Virus record (IMG/VR): IMGVR_UViG_3300032053_000095
Span: 1-55,899 of that record
Length of the DNA stretch: 55,899 nucleotides
From: a virus
Strand: one strand, 5' to 3'
Under the pieces are notes generated by a model. The model was not told where the DNA came from and did no database searches. It saw only the letters and a list, made by a program, of their open reading frames with translations. Below are positions 33,227-40,569 of the stretch, one piece after another. The position numbers were made by a program, and so were the translations under genes. Position 1 is the stretch's first letter. Each line of letters starts with the position of its first letter.

Positions 33227-33508
33227 TTAATATCTATATGCCTTAAATGCTTCATCATTACAGGGAACTAATTTTTTAATGTTATTCTTACTAAAAACCT
33301 TATCTCCCATATCTTTTACTGTTTCCCAATCACAAGTAGCAAAATGACAATAAATACACCAATCAGGAATATCGCCACGTGAAGCAACCCATTTTAATAT
33401 TCTACCTGAATCAGAAATATTAATTCCTTCAGAACTATCAATAATTTCTCCTCTCGCAAAAATCCCTGGTTTCATTTCTTCTAAATCTTGTAAAGTTAAT
33501 TCTTTCAT
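33227..33508 (-). CDS. Conserved phage protein, unknown
   Basis: 93 residues. GIFARGEIIDSSEGINISDS, RILKWVASRGDIPDWCIY, and the end KLVPCNDEAFKAYRY match a common short phage protein with a W-V-A-x-R/K-G core and a terminal Y-R-Y. No function is established. Confidence 0.7.
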   Translation of the reverse strand: MKELTLQDLEEMKPGIFARGEIIDSSEGINISDSGRILKWVASRGDIPDWCIYCHFATCDWETVKDMGDKVFSKNNIKKLVPCNDEAFKAYRY

Positions 33509-33516
33509 TTTCCCTC

Positions 33517-33768
33517 CTAATAAAATCCGAAAATTAATTTCCTACTTTTTGTAGGTAAATTCCTATAAGAAAACGGAGATTTAATACTTGATTCTAGAGT
33601 AACATATATTAATTCTCCATTTACTCTTTTTTCTTTCAGCCATTCCCCTGCGACAAATGAAAAATTCTCTTCGCAATTATCACAATGAAATAAAGTATAT
33701 TCTACGTGTACAAACTTTCTATTTTTACAAATCGGACAAACTAATTTACTTAAATTTATTTCTTTCAT
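33517..33768 (-). CDS. Zinc-ribbon small protein
   Basis: 83 residues from ATG 33768 behind GGAGGTGG. LVCPICKNRKFVHVEYTLFH then CDNCEENF is a C-x2-C...C-x2-C ribbon. A beta-rich tail follows. Overlaps the stop of the upstream membrane peptide gene. Confidence 0.65.
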   Translation of the reverse strand: MKEINLSKLVCPICKNRKFVHVEYTLFHCDNCEENFSFVAGEWLKEKRVNGELIYVTLESSIKSPFSYRNLPTKSRKLIFGFY

Positions 33769-33890
33769 TTTTTCCACCTCCCATACCTCTCTTTCTTCCA
33801 GTAAAGCCACAGCGCCGATCCAATAGCAATTACTCCTAACCCTCCAAGGAAACAGATAATAAAAATTACGAGTTTATTTAGGATTTCCAT
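33765..33890 (-). CDS. Single-span membrane peptide (41 aa)
   Basis: ATG 33890 directly follows the stop of the Arg-Gly repeat gene (TAAATG), and the GGAGG site lies in that gene's last codons. KLVIFIICFLGGLGVIAIGS is one membrane helix with a basic C-terminal end (WKKERYGRWKK). Function unknown. Confidence 0.6.
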   Translation of the reverse strand: MEILNKLVIFIICFLGGLGVIAIGSALWLYWKKERYGRWKK

Positions 33891-34211
33891 TTAACCTCCG
33901 CTCCTCCCTTTGCCGGTTTCCACCTTATTGCATTTCTCACTCTCCCACGGACAATAATCCGCATGGGAAATACCGGCACATTTACCCTTGACATACTTTT
34001 TATAGTAATTGCACCAGCGCTTTCTTTTCATTTCTTCCCCTTGCCGGACAACTGTTTTAATTCGACCGCGACCGCGACCCCGACCACGACCTCGACCGCG
34101 ACCCCGACCACGACCCCGACCGCGACCCCGACCGCGACCTCGACCACGACCACGACCCCGACCCCGACCGCGACCTCGACCACGACCGCGACCTCGACCA
34201 CGACCACGCAT
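33891..34211 (-). CDS. Protein starting with 24 Arg-Gly repeats, plus Cys/His domain
   Basis: 106 residues from ATG 34211, which has GGAG 6 bases upstream. Directly after Met come 24 Arg-Gly dipeptides (~48 residues), encoded by the hexamer array at 34063-34206. The remainder (RIKTVVRQGEE, then KRKRWCNYYKKYVKGKCAG, SHADYCPWESEKC) has four Cys and a His, a likely zinc site. A second ATG in GEEMKRKRW also has AAGGGG upstream, so the Cys/His domain could be made alone. RG-rich tracts bind RNA and drive condensation in eukaryotic proteins; any such role here is inference. Confidence 0.7.
   Translation of the reverse strand: MRGRGRGRGRGRGRGRGRGRGRGRGRGRGRGRGRGRGRGRGRGRGRGRGRIKTVVRQGEEMKRKRWCNYYKKYVKGKCAGISHADYCPWESEKCNKVETGKGRSGG
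34063..34206. repeat. 24-copy hexanucleotide array (CGACCN on +, GGTCG-type on -)
   Basis: 144 bases of perfect CGACC followed by one variable base. Only the sixth base varies (all four occur). In the minus-strand Arg-Gly frame it is always the third position of CGN, so every change is silent. It is also silent in the plus-strand Arg-Pro frame, so silence alone does not prove which strand is coding. Confidence 0.95.
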
Positions 34212-34249
34212 TTTGTTCTCCGGTTTCCAATACCGCAATGTTTATCATT

Positions 34250-34591
34250 TTATTTTTGCTCCTTGGGGAGTTCGAATTTCCATGCGAAGAAATCCACCAC
34301 GGTATTCATATTGAGATACATCTCCCCTACCGGCTCCACTTCATTCAGCGTTCCTTTCTTGATGGCATCCATAAACCTACCGGAATCTGCTACCCACGAT
34401 GCCCCTTCAAGCCGTATTGTCTGCCCGATAACCTTCGTTACCTTTCCCACGCAATGATAAGTTACCGACCTGAAAAACCACTTCTTCCCAACCAAATCCT
34501 GAAAAGAGTTAATTTCTGTCTTTTCATCTTCGGTCAACTGCGCCTTAATCCGCTCGAAAGTTTCATCACTTACCTCAATTGTCTTAACCAT
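34250..34591 (-). CDS. Conserved phage protein, unknown
   Basis: 113 residues from ATG 34591 behind GGGAGGGAG. LVGKKWFFRSVTYHCVGKVT, then IRLEGASWVADSGRFMDAI and LNEVEPVGEMYLN match a pattern I know from several phage genomes; function unknown. It ends 38 bases before the Arg-Gly repeat gene. Confidence 0.7.
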   Translation of the reverse strand: MVKTIEVSDETFERIKAQLTEDEKTEINSFQDLVGKKWFFRSVTYHCVGKVTKVIGQTIRLEGASWVADSGRFMDAIKKGTLNEVEPVGEMYLNMNTVVDFFAWKFELPKEQK

Positions 34592-34697
34592 TTTTACTCC
34601 CTCCCTTTTTGTGCTTCCACCTCTCAACCTTGTCCATCACCACGAATAGAACTGATACGACTAAAAGTAATAGGAATATTGTAAAGCAGATGTCCAT
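34584..34697 (-). CDS. Single-span membrane peptide (37 aa)
   Basis: ATG 34697 follows the upstream stop immediately (TGAATG), behind CCGGAGG. CFTIFLLLLVVSVLFVVMDK is a membrane helix, followed by a basic tail. Overlaps the next gene by 8 bases. Function unknown. Confidence 0.55.
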   Translation of the reverse strand: MDICFTIFLLLLVVSVLFVVMDKVERWKHKKGGSKNG

Positions 34698-35090
34698 TCA
34701 GTCCTCCGGTTGGTTATTCTGTTCTACAATTGGATATGCCGGTTTTCCCCTGTCGGATATATCTGTGGACTTCATTCCTTCTTCTCTGCAAAACGTTAAT
34801 GTGCCATTAGTCCTACAAGGGCAGTCAAACATCATTCCATTCTTTGCTTTTTCCCAACTCCCCTTTGCTTCGTTTCTTCCAAAAGCAAAATCGCACTCTG
34901 AATTACCAGCAACACACCCCGGACAATTCCTTGCGTAGAAACGATAAATATTTACATAATTTTCCAACTTATATATGGCTTTTTCGACTATTAAATCGTT
35001 TAATTCACTTCCATCATTCCCAAACACACCCTTGAGTGCTTCTTCCAATGCTTGCTCAAAATCATTCCTACAATACACATATTTACCCAT
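34698..35090 (-). CDS. Cys-containing protein, unknown
   Basis: 130 residues. N-terminal helices (FEQALEEALKGVFG) then CPGCVAGNSECDFAFGRNEA and FDCPCR: five Cys likely to bind metal. GC-rich relative to most early genes. Not recognised. Confidence 0.6.
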   Translation of the reverse strand: MGKYVYCRNDFEQALEEALKGVFGNDGSELNDLIVEKAIYKLENYVNIYRFYARNCPGCVAGNSECDFAFGRNEAKGSWEKAKNGMMFDCPCRTNGTLTFCREEGMKSTDISDRGKPAYPIVEQNNQPED

Positions 35091-35104
35091 TAACTACCTC
35101 CTTT

Positions 35105-35212
35105 TTACTCCTCCCAGAATCTGTTCCACAGATACACTATCGCCTTAACCCCATCCCATACAAACACGATCACTACTGAAACGTAGATGATGGTGAGGAT
35201 GAGGGGGATCAC
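35105..35212 (-). CDS. Single-span membrane peptide (35 aa), GTG start
   Basis: GTG 35212 overlaps the upstream stop (GTGA); GGGGAG is upstream. PLILTIIYVSVVIVFVWD is one membrane helix, followed by an amphipathic end. Function unknown. Confidence 0.5.
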   Translation of the reverse strand: MIPLILTIIYVSVVIVFVWDGVKAIVYLWNRFWEE

Positions 35213-35385
35213 TTCTTAACACTCCCCTTACCCGTTATGGGCTGGATGGTGAGTTTGACCTCTCTGTCGCTTTTGAAATACTTGGATTTACCAATCACAA
35301 TGGAATGTTCCCTTCTGCGTTTATATCGCTTAATGTCCTCATCGCTCATCCATCCTCTCAACTTGATTACTTTCCCTTTGACCAT
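35209..35385 (-). CDS. Basic small protein (58 aa), unknown
   Basis: ATG 35385 behind AAGGGGG. Rich in Lys/Arg (KLRGWMSDEDIKRYKRRREH), with a beta-like C-terminal half. Coupled by GTGA overlap to the next membrane peptide. Possible nucleic-acid binding. Confidence 0.55.
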   Translation of the reverse strand: MVKGKVIKLRGWMSDEDIKRYKRRREHSIVIGKSKYFKSDREVKLTIQPITGKGSVKK

Positions 35386-35428
35386 AGAACCCCCTTGTTT
35401 TATGCGTATAATATTTCACTTCCCCTCC

Positions 35429-35638
35429 CTATGAACCCTTGATTATCTTAATGCACTCTTCATAAATATCTGAATATGTTACACTATGAGCGAATTGTTT
35501 TTCTTGTATCTTCCCTATCAACAGGGATTTGATGCGGTCTGCGTAATAAGAGTAGTGTATGTTGTCAACTTGCCTTCCCTTTATATACACATCCCGTAAT
35601 ATCCCCTCAATCGTCTCCCTCTCCCTTTTAGCGGTCAT
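35429..35638 (-). CDS. Small helical protein, unknown
   Basis: 69 residues, helical, mixed charge (KRERETIEGILRDVYIKGRQ), ending in IYEECIKIIKGS. GGGAGGG precedes the ATG. Not recognised. Confidence 0.6.
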   Translation of the reverse strand: MTAKRERETIEGILRDVYIKGRQVDNIHYSYYADRIKSLLIGKIQEKQFAHSVTYSDIYEECIKIIKGS

Positions 35639-35673
35639 ACTCCCTCCCTTTTGTTAGACCGACCCCTATGGTG

Positions 35674-36063
35674 CTATTTGCCGGATAAAAGCCATTTGTC
35701 ATATATTTCTTTTACTTCACTATAATTTCCCCATTTAATATTTTGTAGGTCAGCAAAATTTATCCCTTCCATTTCAAGGAATTGTTTTCCCATACCAGTA
35801 ATATAAACAATTAAAGTATTGGGATGTTCTTCGGCATATTTATTAACATATTTAGCATAACTTTCAGATAAACTGTTTCCTATTCCAATAGAAATTCCGC
35901 CATAATCAAGAACGATTAAATCATATCCGTCTTGCTCAATAAATGACATTGGAATTTTAGAATCAACCCATTGCTTATTTTTAATTCCAACAAATTGTCT
36001 TTTAATGTGACTAACAGGAATTCGTCGCAACTCATCGTCATCTATCATTAATCCTATTTTCAT
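35674..36063 (-). CDS. CheY-like receiver-fold protein
   Basis: 129 residues, the size of a stand-alone receiver domain. MKIGLMIDDDELRRIP gives the N-terminal acidic cluster, YDLIVLDYGG places an Asp at the usual phosphorylation strand, and LIVYITGMG carries the switch Thr. Similar short proteins occur in large phages. Whether it is phosphorylated or merely keeps the fold is unknown. More AT-rich than its neighbours. Confidence 0.6.
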   Translation of the reverse strand: MKIGLMIDDDELRRIPVSHIKRQFVGIKNKQWVDSKIPMSFIEQDGYDLIVLDYGGISIGIGNSLSESYAKYVNKYAEEHPNTLIVYITGMGKQFLEMEGINFADLQNIKWGNYSEVKEIYDKWLLSGK

Positions 36064-36075
36064 CCCTACCCCCTG

Positions 36076-36498
36076 TTACTTCGGTGCGTCCAGTAAACCC
36101 TGTTCGATCATATATATGAGAAGTTTTGCTCGTGCGTCGGCTTCGGTATTTCCAAATTGAACATCTTTTAACATAAAGTGTAAATCATCGTCAGTAACTT
36201 GCCTTGCACACCCCCATTGTTCTGATTCTCCCTGCTTTCGGATATTGCACATATAACTCGTTGTGCAAAACCCTTTCAAAAGTTCCCCCAACTCCCCAAC
36301 GTGGTAAGCGGGGATAAACCTTAATGCCTTATCTTTCTCGCAACACTCTTTCAAGTGTCTTGTGGTAAGCGTCGCCTCTCCTCTTTGTTCTTGGTCGCCA
36401 CCTATCGTCTGCTCCCAATAGAAATCACTCTCTTGTTTGCAACCCAACTCTTTCAACCTCTTCGCCAGTTCAAGCGATACGACGTATTTAGTCTGCAT
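36076..36498 (-). CDS. Conserved phage protein, unknown
   Basis: 140 residues. VSLELAKRLKELGCKQESDF-YW, PAYHVGELGELLKG and the ending EADARAKLLIYMIEQGLLD match a short protein found in many phage genomes. Four Cys in the middle. Function unknown. Confidence 0.7.
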   Translation of the reverse strand: MQTKYVVSLELAKRLKELGCKQESDFYWEQTIGGDQEQRGEATLTTRHLKECCEKDKALRFIPAYHVGELGELLKGFCTTSYMCNIRKQGESEQWGCARQVTDDDLHFMLKDVQFGNTEADARAKLLIYMIEQGLLDAPK

Positions 36499-36527
36499 AC
36501 TTACCCCCTGTCAGCCCTTGCGGACCA

Positions 36528-36620
36528 CTATGTAACTGCCATAATAAAAACAATGCCCGTAAGAAACGCTAACTGCAGGCTTATTAAACGCAACATAAAT
36601 ACTATGTCTTTGCTATCCAT
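36528..36620 (-). CDS. Single-span membrane peptide (30 aa)
   Basis: ATG 36620 overlaps the end of the upstream gene and has GGGAGGG in front. VFMLRLISLQLAFLTGIVFI is a membrane helix. One of at least four such peptides in this region. Confidence 0.45.
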   Translation of the reverse strand: MDSKDIVFMLRLISLQLAFLTGIVFIMAVT

Positions 36621-36813
36621 TCTTCTTCCCTCCCTTTGACGGCTTGACCTCGACCAGTTTGTACACCTTTTTATCGGATTGTTCAGCATTAACCCACACA
36701 TCGCCTCTATATTCTTTCCATGATAATTTCTTCAATCCCCGTTTAACTCTTGTTGGATTCACCCCATATTTCAAATAGTGTTTCAACCTTATTTCTATTG
36801 ATAGTCCGTGCAT
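36613..36813 (-). CDS. Basic small protein, unknown
   Basis: 66 residues, Lys/Arg-rich (RLKHYLKYGVNPTRVKRGLK), ending PSKGGKKNG. Overlaps the upstream stop by one base. Could bind nucleic acid; not recognised. Confidence 0.6.
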   Translation of the reverse strand: MHGLSIEIRLKHYLKYGVNPTRVKRGLKKLSWKEYRGDVWVNAEQSDKKVYKLVEVKPSKGGKKNG

Positions 36814-37055
36814 TATTCCCCCTTTTCCTGTTTTCTCACCTCGACCGCTATTCCTTTTGAGATTAATTTTACAGCAATCCGGCGGGTAAAATAAAACTCT
36901 ACCCCGGCTTTCACCATTTTTCGCCCGCTTTCACCAAATATTCCCGTTAAAAATATTGTGTCCGGGTCTATTATCCGTATGCGGACAGCGTTGGGAACGT
37001 AACATTTATCCAGTTCATCTTGGCAAACAAGAAAATCTAACTTAACCTTTCTCAT
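36813..37055 (-). CDS. Small beta-rich protein, unknown
   Basis: 80 residues, MRKVKLDFLVCQDELDKCYV then alternating strands (RIRIIDPDTIFLTGIFGESG). Overlaps the upstream gene by 14 bases. Not recognised. Confidence 0.6.
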   Translation of the reverse strand: MRKVKLDFLVCQDELDKCYVPNAVRIRIIDPDTIFLTGIFGESGRKMVKAGVEFYFTRRIAVKLISKGIAVEVRKQEKGE

Positions 37056-37353
37056 TAATCCTCTCCTGTTCCCTGTCGGTGTGGCAGATGCGACGGACTA
37101 TTGCCGATTCTACTACCATATCATCGCAATCCTGCCATCCTCCCGACCGTTCGAGTTTCAGTAGTTCCTCTCCAATTTTTCTACGTTCTTCTCTCTTGGC
37201 TTCGGAGATGAGGGATTTGTATATACCAATAGCACGTTTATGTATTTCACAACTATCACAATGTCTTGAACCCTTGCTATTGATACACTCTAAATCGCAA
37301 CCCTCAATCAAATATTCAAACACATCTTCAATTTCAATCAGTTGCTTACTCAT
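37042..37353 (-). CDS. Cys-containing helical protein, unknown
   Basis: 103 residues. CDLECINSKGSRHCDSCEIH gives C-x3-C-x8-H-C-x2-C, a likely zinc site, followed by long charged helices (SEAKREERRKIGEELLKLER). Coupled to both neighbours by overlap. Confidence 0.6.
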   Translation of the reverse strand: MSKQLIEIEDVFEYLIEGCDLECINSKGSRHCDSCEIHKRAIGIYKSLISEAKREERRKIGEELLKLERSGGWQDCDDMVVESAIVRRICHTDREQERINEKG

Positions 37354-38162
37354 AATTTCCCCTCCTGTTCCCTGTTCAGTTCTCGGCGGATAATATCTAT
37401 GGCTTCTTCAATTCCAGCATTAAAATGCACCAGTTTTTTCTCTTTTATCTTTGCTATTATCCGTTCCCACTCCCCTCTCCGTATCTCGGCTATCTGGGCG
37501 AGGGCGGTCTGCTTGGATTTTTCTATCCGTTCACGCGGATATACCGGCTCTATTAACTCATCCAACACAGATAAAATAGTTCCTGACGGATGAGGGGCGG
37601 GGGTGTCGTATTCAGAAGCGTTATTATCTCGGGCCATACATATGAAATCAGCCAACCCACAAACCTTGCAATTATCTACATCTTCTACCATACATATCCC
37701 GCCGTCTTTATCCTTTGCACTACATTTCTGCGATGAATAACATACCCTTGCATGACAAGCCCCATGTTTATCAAATTCACATATCTCGGTGGGGGCGGGG
37801 GAAAGGGATGAGATTTTTGAAAGTAATTCTTCATCGGATGTCACCGATAAATACTCCTTGGCCATTTCAAGTAATTTCTCTTTTGATATACTCCCCACCT
37901 TCGGCTCGGGGAGGGGCTTCTTGCCGGTTCCAAGACAGACGGGGCAAGGATAATGCGCACCACCATCAAGCGGAGTGTGATGTTTTTCTTCGGGGTCAAT
38001 TTTACTGCCCTTACAACTCTCGCATACCTCTACCGGCTCAACGGGGAGGGGGAGTAACATATTTATGACAGTATAACACCTTGGACATTCTGATGGATTT
38101 TCTGTCATATCTACCAAAAATCCACATCCACCACAAACATACTCACATTTACCTATCGCCAT
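37350..38162 (-). CDS. Multi-zinc-ribbon protein
   Basis: 270 residues with several cysteine knuckles. CEYVCGGCGFLVDMTENPSE followed by CPRC is rubredoxin-like; VCESCKGSK and CPVCLGTGKKP resemble DnaJ C-x2-C-x-G repeats; a further Cys-rich segment spans ~130-175. The C-terminal ~70 residues are helical and basic. GC-rich. The combination suggests a nucleic-acid or protein scaffold. Function unknown. Confidence 0.65.
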   Translation of the reverse strand: MAIGKCEYVCGGCGFLVDMTENPSECPRCYTVINMLLPLPVEPVEVCESCKGSKIDPEEKHHTPLDGGAHYPCPVCLGTGKKPLPEPKVGSISKEKLLEMAKEYLSVTSDEELLSKISSLSPAPTEICEFDKHGACHARVCYSSQKCSAKDKDGGICMVEDVDNCKVCGLADFICMARDNNASEYDTPAPHPSGTILSVLDELIEPVYPRERIEKSKQTALAQIAEIRRGEWERIIAKIKEKKLVHFNAGIEEAIDIIRRELNREQEGKL

Positions 38163-38194
38163 TTCAATCCTCCTTGCAGAGTAATCGCTACATT

Positions 38195-38263
38195 TTATGC
38201 CAATGAATTGACAACCGATATATCCTCATTCCCACAAAATGAACATTTTGCTTTTATAATCAT
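38195..38263 (-). CDS. Possible 22-residue zinc knuckle peptide
   Basis: ATG 38263 behind AAGGAG encodes MIIKAKCSFCGNEDISVVNS plus two residues, with one C-x2-C. It fills the gap 38163-38277 between two larger genes. Too short for confidence. Confidence 0.3.
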   Translation of the reverse strand: MIIKAKCSFCGNEDISVVNSLA

Positions 38264-38277
38264 ATTATCTCCTTATT

Positions 38278-39237
38278 CTATTTAGATATTTCAGTCGCAT
38301 AATCCCACGCTTTCTGTTTTAGTAATGCTCCTGAACCATAGAGTATTGTTTTGGCTCTCTTTTCAGGATTAGAAGTCCTTCCATAATCAACATACTCAAT
38401 AACACTATTTACTGCTCCCCATAAAGTTCCTCTAACTCCTATGAGGTCATTTCCTCTCCCATGTTCATAGAGTTGGGTAACTTCCTGTATTACATGTTCA
38501 GCTCTTGTTGATAACTTATTTTCTTCATCCTTTGTTATAAGCCCTATCTTTTCAAGGAATTCATCAAAGTTTTTCTTATTCATCTGAATCGTAGTCATTT
38601 TCTTTGAGAGTTCCTCAAACATATCATACTGATACTTTATAATCCCAAGTTGTTTTCTTACTTCGTCAATTTTACTCATCACCAAAACCATATGTCGCAT
38701 ATTTATCTTTTTCTCTGATGTTGAAATCGCCAGATTCAAAGTATTTTGACATACAACCCTTATAGGAGTAAACAACATTTCAACCGCCGAAGTTCCATCA
38801 TGGCTATTAGTAAGCAAAAGATATTTTTCAATTATATCATCTTTTACTACCTTAATATAACCCGGCAACTTCGCTAATATCCAAACTTTTTCCCCTTTCC
38901 CTAAACTTCCAGCCGTATGATACATAGCTTCTTTCACTCCAACTATCCCGTCAAAGAAAGAAAAAGCATCTTTGTTCTGTAAAGGTTGATAAACTTTCCC
39001 AACTATACCAAGTGGGATCTCTTTATCTTCCCTTACAGTAGAAAATTTTCCTTCAACTTTCTGATATAATCCTACTTGTTTTTTTGATGAAATAAAAATA
39101 TCTCTTTTCTCTACTCCCCACCCAAGTCCTGCTGCTTCCATTGCTTCCTTGCTTGTCGCAATCTTATCTAACTTTATTCCCTGTTCGTGCCACGGCTTTT
39201 CTCCAACATACATCATCTTATCAATATTAGCAACCAT
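38278..39237 (-). CDS. DUF932 (phage/plasmid-like) protein
   Basis: 319 residues, normal for DUF932. Typical elements are the opening KMMYVGEKPWHEQGIKL, AMEAAGLGWGVEKRDIF, the central LLLTNSHDGTSAVEMLFTPI and RVVCQNTLNLAIS, and the C-terminal GTLWGAVNSVIEYVDYGR. The family is common on phages and plasmids; its activity is not established. Confidence 0.92.
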   Translation of the reverse strand: MVANIDKMMYVGEKPWHEQGIKLDKIATSKEAMEAAGLGWGVEKRDIFISSKKQVGLYQKVEGKFSTVREDKEIPLGIVGKVYQPLQNKDAFSFFDGIVGVKEAMYHTAGSLGKGEKVWILAKLPGYIKVVKDDIIEKYLLLTNSHDGTSAVEMLFTPIRVVCQNTLNLAISTSEKKINMRHMVLVMSKIDEVRKQLGIIKYQYDMFEELSKKMTTIQMNKKNFDEFLEKIGLITKDEENKLSTRAEHVIQEVTQLYEHGRGNDLIGVRGTLWGAVNSVIEYVDYGRTSNPEKRAKTILYGSGALLKQKAWDYATEISK

Positions 39238-39271
39238 TTTAATTCTCCTTTTATTTTTTTGATTCCTATAC

Positions 39272-39514
39272 TTAGATTTCTTTCCCTAATTCATCAGCAA
39301 ATACTTTCTCCGCTCTTGCTAAAGCGGAAGTTTTACCATCAAAACTTTTCATCCATTTTGAAAGTAAATCACCTGCTTTTTGTTTCCCAAAACTAAATTC
39401 TTCTTCAACATAAGGTCTTGCTCCGAACATATTCGTAACTCCTGATTCTCTTAACCCATCCAGGTATTCAAAAACTTCTTCTATTTCTTCAACTTCTTTA
39501 TTTTTAGTTACCAT
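39272..39514 (-). CDS. Small conserved phage protein, unknown
   Basis: 80 residues. VFEYLDGLRESGVTNMFGAR and LLSKWMKSF are a recurrent pattern (Y-L-x-x-L-R-x-S-G-x-T-N-M-x-G-A) in phage and plasmid genomes. Function unknown. It directly precedes DUF932. Confidence 0.7.
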   Translation of the reverse strand: MVTKNKEVEEIEEVFEYLDGLRESGVTNMFGARPYVEEEFSFGKQKAGDLLSKWMKSFDGKTSALARAEKVFADELGKEI

Positions 39515-39529
39515 TTTAGTTTCTCCTTT

Positions 39530-39754
39530 TTACCTATTATTAAGTCCATAACTCAAACTCATTGAAGTACATCTTAGTTTTTCTAAAAACCTAAACCATT
39601 CATCCAGAGTAATATGTTCTGATGATATTTCAATTCTTGTTCCATGAATATCATCATAAACCCGATGGCATACTATTTCTGGAAACTTCTTTTTGATATC
39701 TGATTCCGCATTTTCTGCAACTTCATCATTTTCAACATAAAGTAAATCAGTCAT
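39530..39754 (-). CDS. Small protein, unknown
   Basis: 74 residues, acidic N-terminal helix (VENDEVAENAESDIKKKFPE), then beta-like GTRIEISSEHITLDEW. AGGAGG precedes the start. Not recognised. Confidence 0.6.
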   Translation of the reverse strand: MTDLLYVENDEVAENAESDIKKKFPEIVCHRVYDDIHGTRIEISSEHITLDEWFRFLEKLRCTSMSLSYGLNNR

Positions 39755-39756
39755 TT

Positions 39757-39990
39757 TTATTCACCTCCTCTTTCATAGATTTTATATCTTTTCCCTACTT
39801 TATTTTCAAGGACAGGGTTAACCTTGCCGGAGGTAAGCTCTGGAGAGCTTGGTGTGAACCCCTGTCCCCTTAGACTTCCTGAACTCTCTTTATATATAAG
39901 GAAAGAACTTCTAAATACCCCATTAGAAGCCCTATTTGTGCCCTCTCGCTGGTCATTTGAGCCATTCAATATGGATAATAGGGTATTCAT
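39757..39990 (-). CDS. Small Ser/Gly-rich protein, unknown
   Basis: 77 residues from ATG 39990, chosen because GCCGGAGG lies 8 bases upstream. Low complexity and no clear fold (SSGSLRGQGFTPSSPELTSG). The ribosome site matches those of the next genes. It also contains copy 2 of the 36-bp element, so the reading frame may be incidental. Confidence 0.45.
   Translation of the reverse strand: MNTLLSILNGSNDQREGTNRASNGVFRSSFLIYKESSGSLRGQGFTPSSPELTSGKVNPVLENKVGKRYKIYERGGE
39928..39963. repeat. Dispersed 36-bp element, copy 2
   Basis: Starts AGCCCTAT and ends TGGTCATTTGAGCC, matching copy 1 at 23923-23958 at both ends but not the centre. Confidence 0.4.
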
Positions 39991-40021
39991 ACTCTTTTCC
40001 TCCGGCAATACACTTCTACTC

Positions 40022-40525
40022 TTATTTCTTTACAAGCTGAAAAGTCGCTTTTCCGAGGTCTTTCACAAGCCCTTCTTTCGCGTATTTCCGAAGAGCCGCG
40101 TAAACCCTGATGTAAGGAGAACATTTCGTGGCTTCCACTTTCACCTTTTCCAGAATCTCCTTCACCTTGACAGGATTCCCTGAACTGAAAGCAGGAGCGA
40201 GTAATTCAAACTCAATAAAGGGTGTTCTCTCTCTCCCCTTTTTCCCTTCCTCCACCTTCCCGTTTCCATTTGCTTTCACTTTCTTCACTTTCTCTTTCCC
40301 TTTCTTCTTTTCCATGTCCTTTACTACCTCCTCTTGGTTTACTTCCCTTAATAGATATCCGCCAGCAACCTCCACTTCATTATCGGTTGCTAAACTTTCA
40401 AGAATAATGAACCCCTTTTTCTTTGAAGCCCTCAAAACCTTCACTACGATTTTCGACCTTTCTGTAATGTAATAATTTCCTAATTGCGCACTTTCCGCAT
40501 AAATTACGCTTCCTTTACTTTCCAT
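40022..40525 (-). CDS. Two-part protein with basic linker, unknown
   Basis: 167 residues. Beta-rich N-terminus (YYITERSKIVVKVLRASKKK), a Lys-rich linker (residues ~70-100), and a helical C-terminal ~55 residues (PVKVKEILEKVKVEATKCSP, RVYAALRKYAKEGLVKDLGK) that resemble a winged helix. A DNA-binding role is plausible. GCCGGAGG site. Confidence 0.6.
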   Translation of the reverse strand: MESKGSVIYAESAQLGNYYITERSKIVVKVLRASKKKGFIILESLATDNEVEVAGGYLLREVNQEEVVKDMEKKKGKEKVKKVKANGNGKVEEGKKGRERTPFIEFELLAPAFSSGNPVKVKEILEKVKVEATKCSPYIRVYAALRKYAKEGLVKDLGKATFQLVKK

Positions 40526-40569
40526 AATTTTTCATCCTCCGGCGTTTTGTGTTTCCCTTTCCTTATATA

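Noticed and set aside
34009-34314. Plus-strand frame encoding a long Arg-Pro repeat
   Set aside because: It is antisense to the Arg-Gly gene, has no ribosome site, and every other gene is on the minus strand. The array is equally silent in both frames, so this is not excluded on that ground alone.
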